This document shows positions 51,420 through 60,232 of a stretch of DNA of 64,000 bases, piece by piece (positions within the stretch are counted from its first letter, which is position 1; each line of letters opens with the position of its first letter). The notes under the pieces are model-generated. The model was not told where the DNA came from and searched no databases. It worked only from the letters and a program-made list of their open reading frames with translations. Made by a program: the position numbers and the translations under genes. The stretch comes from DASUPK01 sp963831605 (GTDB lineage Bacteria; Actinomycetota; Thermoleophilia; Solirubrobacterales; 70-9): contig CAWHQR010000008.1 in the NCBI GenBank assembly GCA_963831605.1, positions 248,001 to 312,000 on the forward strand. Direction: 5' to 3'.

Positions 51420-53564
51420 CTACCTGATGAAGAGCATCTCCGCGTACTTCGGCAGCGGCCAGAGGTCGTCGGGGACGATCTTCTCCAGCTTGTCCGCCGC
51501 CTCGCGGACGCGCTCGATCCCGGCGATCTGCTTGTCGCGCGCGTGGATAGCCAGATCCATGCCCTCGAGACCGTCCGGATACTCGTTCGCGTCGTCGAGT
51601 TCCTTGATCGCCGCCACCAGCTCGTCCACCAGCGGCGTCGTCTCCTCGGTGACGGCGCCGATGCCGGCCTCGTCGCCGAGCGCCAGGAAGCGGAGGGCGG
51701 CCGGCAGAATCATCGTCCGGGCCATCGTGTCGGCCGTCTCGGCCTCGATGTTGGCACGGATGATGTACTGCTCGAGCCAGACCTCGTAGCGGGACTCGAG
51801 CTCGCGATCGTTGAGCACGGCGTACTTGGTCATCATCGACTTGGTCGCGTCCGCGAGCACCTCGGGCAACGCGTCCGGGGTGGTCCGGAGGTCCTTCAGG
51901 CCACGCTCCTCAACGGCCTCCTTGTGCCACGCCTCGTCGTAGTTGTCGCCGTCGAAGACGATCTGCTTGTTGGCGTCATAGGCCTCCTTGACCACCTCGG
52001 TGACCGCGGCGGGCAGATCGCTGCCGCCCTTGGCCTCGAGCTTGTCCGAGAGGTCATCGATCGCCTCCGCGACGATTGTGTTGAGCACCGTGTTCGGGAA
52101 GGCCAGGGACTGGCTCGACCCAACGGCGCGGAACTCGAACTTGTTGCCCGTGAAGGCGAACGGCGAGGTCCGGTTGCGGTCGCCGCCGTGCATCGGCAGC
52201 GGGGGCAGGACCTCTGCGCCCAGCTCGAGGAACGAGCCGGGGGTGTGCGGGTCGCCGGAGCCCGAGGAGATCGCCTCGAAGACCTTCGTCAGCTCGGCGC
52301 CGAGGAAGATCGAGATGATCGCCGGGGGCGCCTCGTTGGCGCCGAGGCGGTGGTCCTGGCCGATGCCGGCCACGGACGCCCGCAGCAGACCCTGGTGCTT
52401 GTTGACCGCCTGCATGACCGCGGCGCAGAAGAACAGGAAGTTCAGGTTGTCCGCGGGGGTGGCGCCCGGCTCGAGCAGATTGGAGCCGGTGTCGGTGCCC
52501 ATCGACCAGTTGTTGTGCTTGCCCGAGCCGTTGACGCCGGCGAAGGGCTTTTCGTGCAGCAGGCAGACCAGGCCGTACTTGCGGGCGACCTGCTGCATGA
52601 TCTGCATGGTCAGCTGCTGGTGATCGGAGCCGACGTTCGAGTTCTCGAAGATCGGCGCGATCTCGTGCTGGGCAGGGGCAACCTCGTTGTGGCGGGTCTT
52701 GATCGGCACGCCGAGCTTCGCCAGCTCGTTCTCGAAGTCCATGATGCAGGCGAGAACGCGCTCGGGGATCACGCCGAAGTAGTGATCGTCGAGCTCGTGG
52801 CCCTTGGCCGGCTTGGCGCCGAACATGGTCCGGCCGGTGATCACCAGGTCCTGGCGGGCGTAGAAGTAGTTCTCGTCGATCAGGAAGTACTCCTGCTCGG
52901 GCCCGACCGTGGTGAAGACCCGCTGCGTGTCGTCGTCACCGAGCAGCTTGAGCGCCCGGATCGCCGACTTCGAGAGCGCGTCCATCGAGCGGAGCAGCGG
53001 CGTCTTGGCGTCGAGCGCCTCCCCCGTCCAGGAGACGAACGCAGTGGGGATGCAGAGCAGCGCCCCGTTCGGGTTCTCGATGATGAACGCCGGGCTGGTC
53101 GGGTCCCACGCGGTGTATCCGCGAGCCTCGAAGGTGTCGCGAATCCCGCCGGTGGGGAAGGAGGAGGCGTCGGGCTCGCCCTGGATCAGCTCCTTGCCGG
53201 AGAACTTCGCGATCCACTTGCCCTCGCGGTTGGGCTCGAAGAAGGAATCATGCTTTTCGGCTGTCAGACCGGTAAGTGGCTGGAAGACGTGCGTGAAGTG
53301 CGTCGCGCCCCGCTCGAGCGCCCACTCCTTCATCGCCTCGGCGACCGCATCCGCAAGGGAGGTATCGAGGGCCTCGCCGTGCTCCAGGGTCTTCAGGAGC
53401 TTCTCGTACACGTCCTTCGGCAGGACGTCCTTCTGGACGGCCGGCGAGAAGACGTTGATGCCGAACGGGTTGTTGTCGGCCTTGGTGAGGTCGACGGTGC
53501 CGAGAGCGCCGCCGTTGGGACTCCAAGTGGCGGAAGTGACGTTCTGAGAGCGGGTCTTCAACAT
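51420..53564 (-). CDS. glnN: Glutamine synthetase type III (GSIII)
   Basis: A 714-residue enzyme that makes glutamine from glutamate, ammonia and ATP. Its length and motifs are those of GSIII: NPFGINVFSPAVQKDVLP at the N-terminus, FTTVGPEQEYFLID (metal-binding glutamates), KTRHNEVAPAQHEIAPIFE, the GSIII signature FAGVNGSGKHNNWSMGT, and GDRNRTSPFAFTGNKFEFRAVGSSQS. GSIII forms dodecamers and lacks the adenylylation site of GSI. It is transcribed alone. An inverted repeat at 53672-53695 lies about 110 bp upstream, and a structured 3' region follows. Confidence 0.96.
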   Translation of the reverse strand: MLKTRSQNVTSATWSPNGGALGTVDLTKADNNPFGINVFSPAVQKDVLPKDVYEKLLKTLEHGEALDTSLADAVAEAMKEWALERGATHFTHVFQPLTGLTAEKHDSFFEPNREGKWIAKFSGKELIQGEPDASSFPTGGIRDTFEARGYTAWDPTSPAFIIENPNGALLCIPTAFVSWTGEALDAKTPLLRSMDALSKSAIRALKLLGDDDTQRVFTTVGPEQEYFLIDENYFYARQDLVITGRTMFGAKPAKGHELDDHYFGVIPERVLACIMDFENELAKLGVPIKTRHNEVAPAQHEIAPIFENSNVGSDHQQLTMQIMQQVARKYGLVCLLHEKPFAGVNGSGKHNNWSMGTDTGSNLLEPGATPADNLNFLFFCAAVMQAVNKHQGLLRASVAGIGQDHRLGANEAPPAIISIFLGAELTKVFEAISSGSGDPHTPGSFLELGAEVLPPLPMHGGDRNRTSPFAFTGNKFEFRAVGSSQSLAFPNTVLNTIVAEAIDDLSDKLEAKGGSDLPAAVTEVVKEAYDANKQIVFDGDNYDEAWHKEAVEERGLKDLRTTPDALPEVLADATKSMMTKYAVLNDRELESRYEVWLEQYIIRANIEAETADTMARTMILPAALRFLALGDEAGIGAVTEETTPLVDELVAAIKELDDANEYPDGLEGMDLAIHARDKQIAGIERVREAADKLEKIVPDDLWPLPKYAEMLFIR

Positions 53565-53671
53565 CTTGGGAGCATCCTCCTCGCAGGCGTGGCGCGCCGC
53601 GGGCGCGCCGAAGTTGGTCAGACGGAACGAGTCGGAGATTAGAGGCGCGCGCCCGGTCGCGGCATTGTCCG

Positions 53672-53695
53672 CGCGTATAAAAATCGCAATACGCG
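53672..53695. promoter_or_regulatory. Inverted repeat upstream of glutamine synthetase
   Basis: CGCGTAT (53672-53678) and ATACGCG (53689-53695) are perfect inverted arms separated by a 10-bp AT-rich spacer, in the only AT-rich part of the glnN upstream region. It is a candidate operator for a nitrogen regulator. Confidence 0.45.
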
Positions 53696-53755
53696 GTTCG
53701 ACAGGAGGTAGGGCCGCGCTAGGTCGGCCAGGTCGGGCAGAGCACCGCGACCTCC

Positions 53756-54628
53756 TCAGCCTGAGGCGCTCAGCACCACCAGGTTGCCGGATGGGTCCGT
53801 GACCAGCACTCCGCCCTCTTCCTCTGCAGGCTCAAACCCGGCCTCGCGCAGCCGGTCCACCTCCGCGGCGAGCGCTTCGCCGCTCGGCAGCAGGACCTCG
53901 AACTGACGGAGACCGCGGCTGCCCTCGGGCGCCGCGGGGGCTCCCTCGCCCGCCCAGGTGTTCAGCCCGAGGTGATGGTGATATCCGCCGGCGGAGACGA
54001 AGAGCGCCCCGGGATAGCCGCGAACCGTTACGTCGAAGCCGAGCGCCCCGGAGTAGAAGGCCTCGGCCGCGGGCAGGTCGCCCACGTTCAGATGAACGTG
54101 TCCGATGCGCGTCCCGTCCGGCATCCCTGACTCCGCGTCCTCGCGGCGCAGCTCCCCGAGCACGCCGTCGAGGTCGAGCGGCAGGGTGTCCATCTGCACC
54201 GCACCGTCTCGGATCGGCCACTCCTCGCGGGGGCGGTCGCGGTAGAGCTCGATGCCGTTCCCCTCGGGGTCGTTCAGATAGAGAGCCTCGCTGACCAGGT
54301 GATCGGAGGCCCCGGAGAGGCGCCAGCCCGCCTCGGCGACGCGCTGGAGCGCGCGAGCCAGATCGGCGCGAGTCGGCACGAGGATCGCCAGGTGAAAGAG
54401 ACCGCTGGTGCCACGGGGGCGGGGCGGGGCGTCCGGGTCGCCTGCGAGCTCGACGATCGCAGCGCCCGAGTCCCCGTCCGTTCCGAGTCGGACGATCCCG
54501 TCTTCGGGCTGAAGCTCTGAGAGGCCGATTGCGTCCCGATAGAAGTCGCGCATGCCCTCGGGGTCGGCGACCGTGAGGCGCACGGATCCCATCGAGGTCC
54601 CGGGGTCAATCGAGCCGTTCTCGCTCAT
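53756..54628 (-). CDS. Two-domain VOC (glyoxalase/extradiol dioxygenase-like) protein
   Basis: A 290-residue protein with two vicinal-oxygen-chelate halves of the CatE type. The N-terminal half contains VRLTVADPEGMRDFYRDAIGL and SGLFHLAILVP, the C-terminal half GHVHLNVGDLPAAEAFYSGALGFDV and GGYHHHLGLN. Metal-ligand candidates are the His of GHVHLNV, the His of YHHHLGLN and the Glu in GNGIELYRD. The position that should be Glu at the very end reads SGNLVVL, so the metal site may be incomplete or use another residue. Ring-cleavage activity is possible but not certain. Confidence 0.87.
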   Translation of the reverse strand: MSENGSIDPGTSMGSVRLTVADPEGMRDFYRDAIGLSELQPEDGIVRLGTDGDSGAAIVELAGDPDAPPRPRGTSGLFHLAILVPTRADLARALQRVAEAGWRLSGASDHLVSEALYLNDPEGNGIELYRDRPREEWPIRDGAVQMDTLPLDLDGVLGELRREDAESGMPDGTRIGHVHLNVGDLPAAEAFYSGALGFDVTVRGYPGALFVSAGGYHHHLGLNTWAGEGAPAAPEGSRGLRQFEVLLPSGEALAAEVDRLREAGFEPAEEEGGVLVTDPSGNLVVLSASG

Positions 54629-54643
54629 GAGTTCAGGGTAGAC

Positions 54644-56209
54644 GTGCCGATTGGGGACAAATTACGGATGTTCACGGTCGAGGGGCCGGTCGATAGTCCG
54701 AAGGTGAGTACGGGCGAAGGGGGGCTGAAAACAGGGGTCGATGGCCGTGAGTTTCATCAGCCGCGCACCATGGCCACCGTCCTGGGCGGGTTGTTCGTGG
54801 CCGGGGCGACCATCGGCGCGCTTTCGTTGGTCCTGCCGCACCCCAGTGGGTACGACTCGCCGGCCCTGTGGGGCAACGTCGCCATCGCCTTCGCGGCCGG
54901 CATCGCGGTGCTGCTCCTGCGCGCGCGGATGCCGCGCTGGGCGCTGCCGGTCCTTCTGCTGGCCGGCGTCGCCGTCGTCACCCGCGCGGTCTACTACGGC
55001 CACGATCCCAGCGGCTACTACACGATCTGGTACCTCTGGATCGGGGTCTACGCGTTCTTCTTCTTCGGCCTGCGTTGGGGGCTCATGCAGATGGCCGTGG
55101 TCGGCACCGCCTACGGGTGGGTTCTCACAGAGCTCGAGGGGCCGACGCCGGTCGCTCGCTGGGTGGTGACCGTCGGCAGCATCCTCGTGGCCGGCTTGCT
55201 CGTCGACCAGCTCGCCGGGCGGCTTCGCAAGGAGATGGACGCCTCGGCCCGGCGCGCCGCGAACCTCGAGGCCGTCGGCGAGGTGGCGCGGCAGCTCGCC
55301 ACACAGAGCGACCCGCAGGCGGTCGGCTGGGCGATCTGCTCGGCGGCTGTCCGGACCGCACATGCATCCGCCGCGGTCCTCTGGCGACCGAATCACACCG
55401 GCGACGCGCTGCAGGCGACAGCCGTTGCCGGGGTGGACGCCGACGGCGCCTCGATTCCATTCGTCACCCCGGGCTCGGGAGCGATCCAGGCATTCACCTC
55501 GGCAACCGACCGCTTCGCGACTCTGCGAAGCGGCAAGACCGCCCACGAGCTCTCGCCCGGCTTCGAGGCCGAGGCCGCGCTGTGGCAGCCGGTCCTCCGC
55601 GAACAGAGCACGGCCGTCGGCGTCCTCGCGGTCTACTGGCACGAGCCGCTGGAGGCGCTGGCGGAGGAGACCAGGCGGGCCGTAAGGCTGCTCGCCCTGG
55701 AGGCGGCGATCGCAATCGAGCGTGGCGAGTTGCTCGGGCGCCTCGAAGTTGCCGCCAGGACCGACGACCTCACGGGCCTGCTCAACCGCAGGGCCTGGGA
55801 CGAGGAGCTCAGCCGCGCGCTCTCCCGCGCGGATCGAGACGGCGGAGCGCTCTGCGTCGCGATCCTCGATCTCGACAAGTTCAAGCTCTACAACGACACC
55901 CACGGCCACCAGGCCGGTGACCGCTTCCTGAAGCAGATGGCGGGCTCCTGGTCCCGGACGCTGCGGGCAGGTGACATCCTCGCCCGCTACGGCGGCGAGG
56001 AGTTCGCGGTCGCCCTGCCCGGCACCGACCTTGACCACGCCCAGCGGATGCTGGAGCGCCTCCGGAGCTGCCTGCCGGGCGGGCAGACCTGCTCAGCCGG
56101 GGTCTGCCGCTGGGACGGAGCCGAGAGCACCGAGTCGCTGACTGCGCGGGCCGATTCGGCCCTTTACGCGGCCAAGGACTCCGGGCGCGACCGGACCATC
56201 GGCTTCTAG
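54644..56209 (+). CDS. Membrane-bound GAF-GGDEF diguanylate cyclase
   Basis: A protein of 521 residues with five or six N-terminal transmembrane helices (about 40-195), a GAF-like segment (about 215-350) and a C-terminal GGDEF domain (about 360-520) with the active form ARYGGEEFAVALPG. The I-site RAGD lies five residues before GGEEF, so product inhibition is expected. DDLTGLLNRRAWDEEL opens the domain. It should make cyclic di-GMP in response to a membrane or cytosolic signal. The start could be GTG 54644 or ATG 54668. It diverges from the VOC gene. Confidence 0.92.
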   Translation: MPIGDKLRMFTVEGPVDSPKVSTGEGGLKTGVDGREFHQPRTMATVLGGLFVAGATIGALSLVLPHPSGYDSPALWGNVAIAFAAGIAVLLLRARMPRWALPVLLLAGVAVVTRAVYYGHDPSGYYTIWYLWIGVYAFFFFGLRWGLMQMAVVGTAYGWVLTELEGPTPVARWVVTVGSILVAGLLVDQLAGRLRKEMDASARRAANLEAVGEVARQLATQSDPQAVGWAICSAAVRTAHASAAVLWRPNHTGDALQATAVAGVDADGASIPFVTPGSGAIQAFTSATDRFATLRSGKTAHELSPGFEAEAALWQPVLREQSTAVGVLAVYWHEPLEALAEETRRAVRLLALEAAIAIERGELLGRLEVAARTDDLTGLLNRRAWDEELSRALSRADRDGGALCVAILDLDKFKLYNDTHGHQAGDRFLKQMAGSWSRTLRAGDILARYGGEEFAVALPGTDLDHAQRMLERLRSCLPGGQTCSAGVCRWDGAESTESLTARADSALYAAKDSGRDRTIGF

Positions 56210-56271
56210 CCGAGCAGGCGAGGACCCGCCCGAACTCCGCCGAGTCGCGGTCGAAGGTCCGCGACAGGGCC

Positions 56272-56958
56272 CTAGAGCCCGAGGTCCCGCAGGAACCCGG
56301 GCTTGAGCGCGCTCAGGTTCACGAATGCGGGGAGGGGCATGTCATCCGGGTTGCCCCGGATGCCGATGCGGGCGCCCTCGGGCACCTCGCCCTCGAGGCG
56401 CTCGCCGAGCTCGACGGCCTTGTCCTCGCTCGGAGCGCCGACCAGCAGGTAGCGGAAGTGGCGCTTGACGGGCAGGCGCTCGTCGCGCAGTTTCTTCGCC
56501 AGGGTGTGGCCGTCGCGGATGTGTGGGAGATCGATGACGACCTCCCACGGGTACTCGCCGTACTCCTGGGCCTCCTCGAATCCCTCATGCTCGGCCTCGT
56601 TCATCTCCCGCACGCGCGCGGCCTCGTCGTCCGGCAGCGGCTCGGAAGCGTCCTTCCACTCCTCGGCGACCGGGTGCCAGCGCATCAGGCTGACCTGACC
56701 GACCAGCTGCTCGTCCTGCATCAGGTTCTTGACGACGTGCTCCGCCTGCTGGGCCGACTCCTCGTGCCAGGCGTAGATGAAGACGAAGCGGCCGTCGCGC
56801 GTCACCACCACGCTGCCGCCGAGCAGCTTGCGGGCCTCGTTGTCGAGCTTGAGGTGATGGAGCGCGTCGCTCAGCGTCTTCCCGTTGTGCTCCTCGTCGA
56901 GGGCGATCTCGACTCGCCACTCGTCGCGGCCGCGTGGGGCCTGTTCCAGATCGTTCAC
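56272..56958 (-). CDS. Conserved protein of unknown function
   Basis: A soluble, acidic 228-residue protein. Two similar segments may be a duplicated domain: WRVEIALDEEHNGKTLSDALHHLKLDNEARKLLG, then GSVVVTRDGRFVFIYAWHEESAQQAEHVV, and later WEVVIDLPHIRDGHTLAKKLRDERLPVKR with FRYLLVGAPSEDKAVELGERL. The pattern of strand, helix and strand with alternating charge suggests a ferredoxin-like fold. No family is recognised. The GTG start overlaps the stop of the metallophosphoesterase gene (GTGA), so the two are translated together. Confidence 0.75.
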   Translation of the reverse strand: MNDLEQAPRGRDEWRVEIALDEEHNGKTLSDALHHLKLDNEARKLLGGSVVVTRDGRFVFIYAWHEESAQQAEHVVKNLMQDEQLVGQVSLMRWHPVAEEWKDASEPLPDDEAARVREMNEAEHEGFEEAQEYGEYPWEVVIDLPHIRDGHTLAKKLRDERLPVKRHFRYLLVGAPSEDKAVELGERLEGEVPEGARIGIRGNPDDMPLPAFVNLSALKPGFLRDLGL

Positions 56959-57557
56959 GAGTCCAACTCTATTGAGGTCCCGCTCGGGCCGAGGTTGATC
57001 ACGCGTGTGGGCCCGATCTCGCTCTCGGCGCCCCAGGACTCGTGGATGTGCCCGCAGACGGCGAGGGGCGGGCGCTTCGCCTCGATCGCCTCGAGGATCG
57101 CCCGGCTGCCGAGGTGCTCTCCGGCGCTCGACTCGTCGCAATATCCCTTGGGCGGGGAGTGCACGACCAGAACCGCTCCGTCGGGGCAGCCGGCAAGCTG
57201 ATCCGCGGCCTCGTCCTCGTCGAGGTCGAAGCTCCAGTCCCACGGGGTGATCGGGATGCCCGCCCCGAGGCCGAAGAACTGCGCTCCGTCGATCTCCGCT
57301 CCCTCGCCGTGCAGGACCGTCGCCGCGTCCCAGCCGTCGCAGGCGGCGCGCAGTGCATCCGCCGTCTCGTTGTTGCCGGGCACCAGCACGGTGGGCACGG
57401 CGATCGGCTTCAGGGCATCGATGGTCTCCTCGAGGCCCTCGTGGACCGACGCGAAGTCCCCCGCGGCGATCACGACATCCGCATCCGGGGAACGCTCAAC
57501 CAGACGCGCCGCCTGGTCGAGGTCGCGATGGAGGTCGCTGAAGGCGAGCAGCTTCAC
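56955..57557 (-). CDS. Calcineurin-like metallophosphoesterase
   Basis: A 200-residue phosphoesterase with the full metal set: FSDLH (D, H), AAGDFAS (D), VPGNNE (N, E or H), VVHSPP (H) and CGHIHES (HxH). It is of the small YfcE/UPF0025-like type, which hydrolyses phosphodiesters or simple phosphates. It is the first gene of a two-gene unit with the protein at 56272-56958, which may be its regulator or partner. The substrate is not predictable. Confidence 0.92.
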   Translation of the reverse strand: MKLLAFSDLHRDLDQAARLVERSPDADVVIAAGDFASVHEGLEETIDALKPIAVPTVLVPGNNETADALRAACDGWDAATVLHGEGAEIDGAQFFGLGAGIPITPWDWSFDLDEDEAADQLAGCPDGAVLVVHSPPKGYCDESSAGEHLGSRAILEAIEAKRPPLAVCGHIHESWGAESEIGPTRVINLGPSGTSIELDS

Positions 57558-57582
57558 TGCCCGCGAACATAGCGGGAGCGCC

Positions 57583-57720
57583 TTACAGCGTGCGCGACGT
57601 GCGCAGCCTGGGCCAGATCAACAGAACCAGGCCGATCAGGATGCACACGATGCCGAGCGCGTAGTTGACGAGCACGGCCAGGATGATTCCGATCACGATG
57701 AGTAGTAGCGATAGCTGCAT
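57583..57720 (-). CDS. Small hydrophobic membrane protein (45 aa)
   Basis: A 45-residue reading frame from ATG 57720. Nearly all of it is hydrophobic, giving two short helices (LLLIVIGIILAVLVN and LGIVCILIGLVLLIW), and it ends with a basic tail (PRLRTSRTL). This is the form of the small membrane proteins often found in actinobacteria (DUF6131-like). The ribosome-binding site is weak. It lies between the metallophosphoesterase and HAD genes. The composition strongly favours a real protein over chance. Confidence 0.65.
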   Translation of the reverse strand: MQLSLLLIVIGIILAVLVNYALGIVCILIGLVLLIWPRLRTSRTL

Positions 57721-57791
57721 GACCCACTCATGCCCGTCCCCTGGCGGCGCCAAACGGATTCGGCCACGAACAGTTCGGGTAATCCATCGGA

Positions 57792-58448
57792 ATGTCGACC
57801 ACCGCCATCCTCGACGTCGACGGGACCCTCGTGGACACGAACTACCACCACGCGATCGCCTGGTTCCGGGCCTTCAGGCGCTTCGACGTCACCGAGCAGC
57901 TCTGGCGCATCCACCGCCACATCGGCATGGGCGGCGACCAGCTGGTGGCGGCGGTGGCTGGTGACGAGGTGGAGGAGCGCTGCGGCGATGACATTCGCGA
58001 GGCGGAGTCCGAGCTCTACAAGGAGCTGATCGGCGAGGTGCGGACGATGGAGGGCTCGAGGGAGCTGATCGTCGACCTGGGTGAGCGCGGCAACACGGTC
58101 GTGTTGGCTAGCTCGGCCAAGGAGGAGGAGATCGACCACTACCTCGACCTGCTCGACGCCCGGGAGATCATCGAAGCCTGGACCACGTCCGACGACGTCG
58201 AGCAGACGAAGCCGAAGCCCGACCTCGTGCACGCGGCTCTCGGCAAGGTCGACGGGCAGGCCGACGACGCCCTGATGATCGGGGACACGGTCTGGGACGT
58301 CGAGGCCGCCGCGCGCGCGGGGGTCGAGACGCTGGCTGTGCGCACCGGCGGCTTCTCCGAGCAGGAGCTCCGCGACGCCGGCGCGCGCGACGTCTTCACC
58401 TCTGTCGAGGAGCTCCGGCAGAGCCTCCTGGGAACCCCGCCTGGCTAG
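57792..58448 (+). CDS. HAD-family hydrolase (phosphatase-like)
   Basis: A 218-residue haloacid dehalogenase-superfamily enzyme. Motif I is ILDVDGTLVDT (nucleophile D8, acid D10), motif II is VVLASSAK, motif III is the lysine in TKPKPDLV, and motif IV is MIGDTVWDVEAA. The cap is the C1 helical type found in phosphoglycolate phosphatase and beta-phosphoglucomutase relatives. The likely activity is a small-molecule phosphatase. Its last 4 bp overlap a convergent gene. Confidence 0.93.
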   Translation: MSTTAILDVDGTLVDTNYHHAIAWFRAFRRFDVTEQLWRIHRHIGMGGDQLVAAVAGDEVEERCGDDIREAESELYKELIGEVRTMEGSRELIVDLGERGNTVVLASSAKEEEIDHYLDLLDAREIIEAWTTSDDVEQTKPKPDLVHAALGKVDGQADDALMIGDTVWDVEAAARAGVETLAVRTGGFSEQELRDAGARDVFTSVEELRQSLLGTPPG

Positions 58449-58750
58449 TCGCCGTCCGCGACGACGAAGCGGCCACCGGTGCGGCTCACCATTCCACGCC
58501 GCTGAGCGAGCCAGAGCGCGTTGCTGAATCGTCCGGGGCCCCAGAAGCGGGACTCGACCGCGCGACGGAGGTCCCTGCGGCTCATCGGCCCGTCGTGATC
58601 ACGAAGAGCGGTGACGATCTCGCCGACCTCCCTCTCGATGTCGCGGTCCTCCCCCAGCTCCGAGGTGACCATGGCCGGCGCCCAATGGTGGCGTTGCGAG
58701 CGCGGAGGGGCGTTCGGATCGGGCGGACGGCGGGAGCGGCGCAGGGTCAT
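58445..58750 (-). CDS. Small winged-helix-like protein, function unknown
   Basis: A 101-residue protein. The first 30 residues are Arg/Pro-rich and probably disordered. The rest (IVTALRDHDGPMSRRDLRRAVESRFWGPGRFSNALWLAQRRGMVSRTGGRFVV) has the helix-turn-helix-wing pattern of a small winged helix, so DNA binding is plausible. The ATG at 58750 overlaps the MFS stop (ATGA), so it is coupled to that transporter gene and might regulate it. The family is not recognised. Confidence 0.7.
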   Translation of the reverse strand: MTLRRSRRPPDPNAPPRSQRHHWAPAMVTSELGEDRDIEREVGEIVTALRDHDGPMSRRDLRRAVESRFWGPGRFSNALWLAQRRGMVSRTGGRFVVADGD

Positions 58751-60225
58751 GTGGGCTCCACGGCCTCGGCGGACAGCGGCTCGGCGATCTCCTCCAGATG
58801 CTTCTGCTCGGCCTTCAGGCCGAAGAGCCACTCGACGGCGGCTGCGATGCACATCAGCGCCGCCGTGATCGCGAAGGCGATGAAGACGGCGTCGGGGTTG
58901 CCTCCATCGACGACCTTGCCGTAGTACAGCGGGCCGATCGCGCCGCCGATTCCAGTGGCGATCGCATAGAAGAACGCGATCGCCATCGCACGGGTCTCCA
59001 GCGGGAAGATCTCGCTCACCGTCAGGTAGGCCGACGAGGCCGCGGCGGAGGCGAAGAAGAAGGTCAGGCAGATCACTCCGACGAAGACCCAGACCGAAGC
59101 ATTCGTGTTGGCGACGAGATAGCCGTTGACGAGCATCCCGATCCCGCCGATGAAGTAGGTGGCGGTGATCATCTCGCGCCGGCCGATGGTGTCGAAGAGG
59201 CGGCCCAGCAACAGGGCGCCGAGGAAGTTCGCGATGCCGAAGGGGATCAGGTAGAGGCCCGCGACGCTGTCGCCGACGCCGAAGAATCCGGTGAGCAGGC
59301 CGGAGAAGTTGAAGAGCACGGCGTTGTAGAGGAACGCCTGGGTGGCCATCAGCGCAAACCCGAGCACGAAGCGCCGCGGGTACTTCTTGAAGAGAGTGCG
59401 GCCGATGTCGATGAACCCGGTGCTCTCCTGAGGGTGGATCTCGATCTCGATATCCGGCTCCGGAAGTTCGCTCCGACCGGTTTCTCGTTCGACCGTCCCC
59501 TCGATCTCAGAGACGATCCGCTCGGCCTCCTCAGGCTTGCCGTGGACCATCAGCCAGCGCGGGCTCTCGGGCAGATACCGGCGGACCAGCATGATCCCGA
59601 TTGCGAGTACCGCGCCGAGTGCGAAGCCGAGACGCCAGCCGAGGTTGGTACTGAAGATCGAGGTGTCGAGGAGGACACCCGTCAGCGCCGCGCCGAAGGC
59701 CGCACCCAGCCAGAAGCTTCCGTTCACGGCCAGGTCGACCCAGCCGCGCACACGGGCGGGGATGAGCTCGTCGATTGCTGAGTTGATCGCCGCGTACTCC
59801 CCGCCGATCCCGACGCCCGTGAGGAAACGGAACACGACGAACCACGCGAAGCTTCCGGCGAAGGCGGTCCCCACCGTGGCGAGCAGATAGAGCGCGAGGG
59901 TGACCACGAAGAGCCGCCGGCGACCGAGCCGGTCGGTGAGGTAGCCGAAGAAGAGCGCCCCGCAGCAGGCTCCCAGGACGTACGCCGTTCCCGCCTGACC
60001 GAGCTGGGACGCCGAGATGCCGAGGGCGCCGGGCTCCTGCAGCCGCGCCCCGATTGCGCCGACGATCGTGACCTCGAGGCCGTCCAGGATCCAGACGGTC
60101 CCGAGCCCGATGAGAACGAGCCAGTGCCAGCGCGACCAGGGGAGCCGGTCCAGGCGGGCCGGAATCTTGGTCCGAATGGTGTCCTCTCTCCCTGGCGCTT
60201 GGGCCGAGGCTGATCCGTCAGCCAT
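58747..60225 (-). CDS. MFS transporter (metabolite:H+ symporter-like)
   Basis: A 492-residue membrane protein with 12 helices. Motif A (GYLTDRLGRRRLF) follows helix 2, GVGIGGEYAAINSAIDELIPARVRG is the helix 4/5 motif, and the central loop PESPRWLMVHGKPEEAERIV is that of the sugar-porter/aromatic-acid symporter branch. The central cytosolic loop is long and acidic. It should import or export a small organic compound with protons. The ATG at 60225 is used. A winged-helix-like gene follows in overlap; a lipoate-ligase-like gene lies 7 bp upstream. Confidence 0.92.
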   Translation of the reverse strand: MADGSASAQAPGREDTIRTKIPARLDRLPWSRWHWLVLIGLGTVWILDGLEVTIVGAIGARLQEPGALGISASQLGQAGTAYVLGACCGALFFGYLTDRLGRRRLFVVTLALYLLATVGTAFAGSFAWFVVFRFLTGVGIGGEYAAINSAIDELIPARVRGWVDLAVNGSFWLGAAFGAALTGVLLDTSIFSTNLGWRLGFALGAVLAIGIMLVRRYLPESPRWLMVHGKPEEAERIVSEIEGTVERETGRSELPEPDIEIEIHPQESTGFIDIGRTLFKKYPRRFVLGFALMATQAFLYNAVLFNFSGLLTGFFGVGDSVAGLYLIPFGIANFLGALLLGRLFDTIGRREMITATYFIGGIGMLVNGYLVANTNASVWVFVGVICLTFFFASAAASSAYLTVSEIFPLETRAMAIAFFYAIATGIGGAIGPLYYGKVVDGGNPDAVFIAFAITAALMCIAAAVEWLFGLKAEQKHLEEIAEPLSAEAVEPT

Positions 60226-60232
60226 GGCCCCG

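Noticed and set aside
51543..53642. A 699-codon open frame on the plus strand opposite glutamine synthetase
   Set aside because: It is the antisense shadow of a conserved high-GC gene. Its translation is Arg/Val/Asp-rich without domains, while the minus strand encodes complete GSIII.
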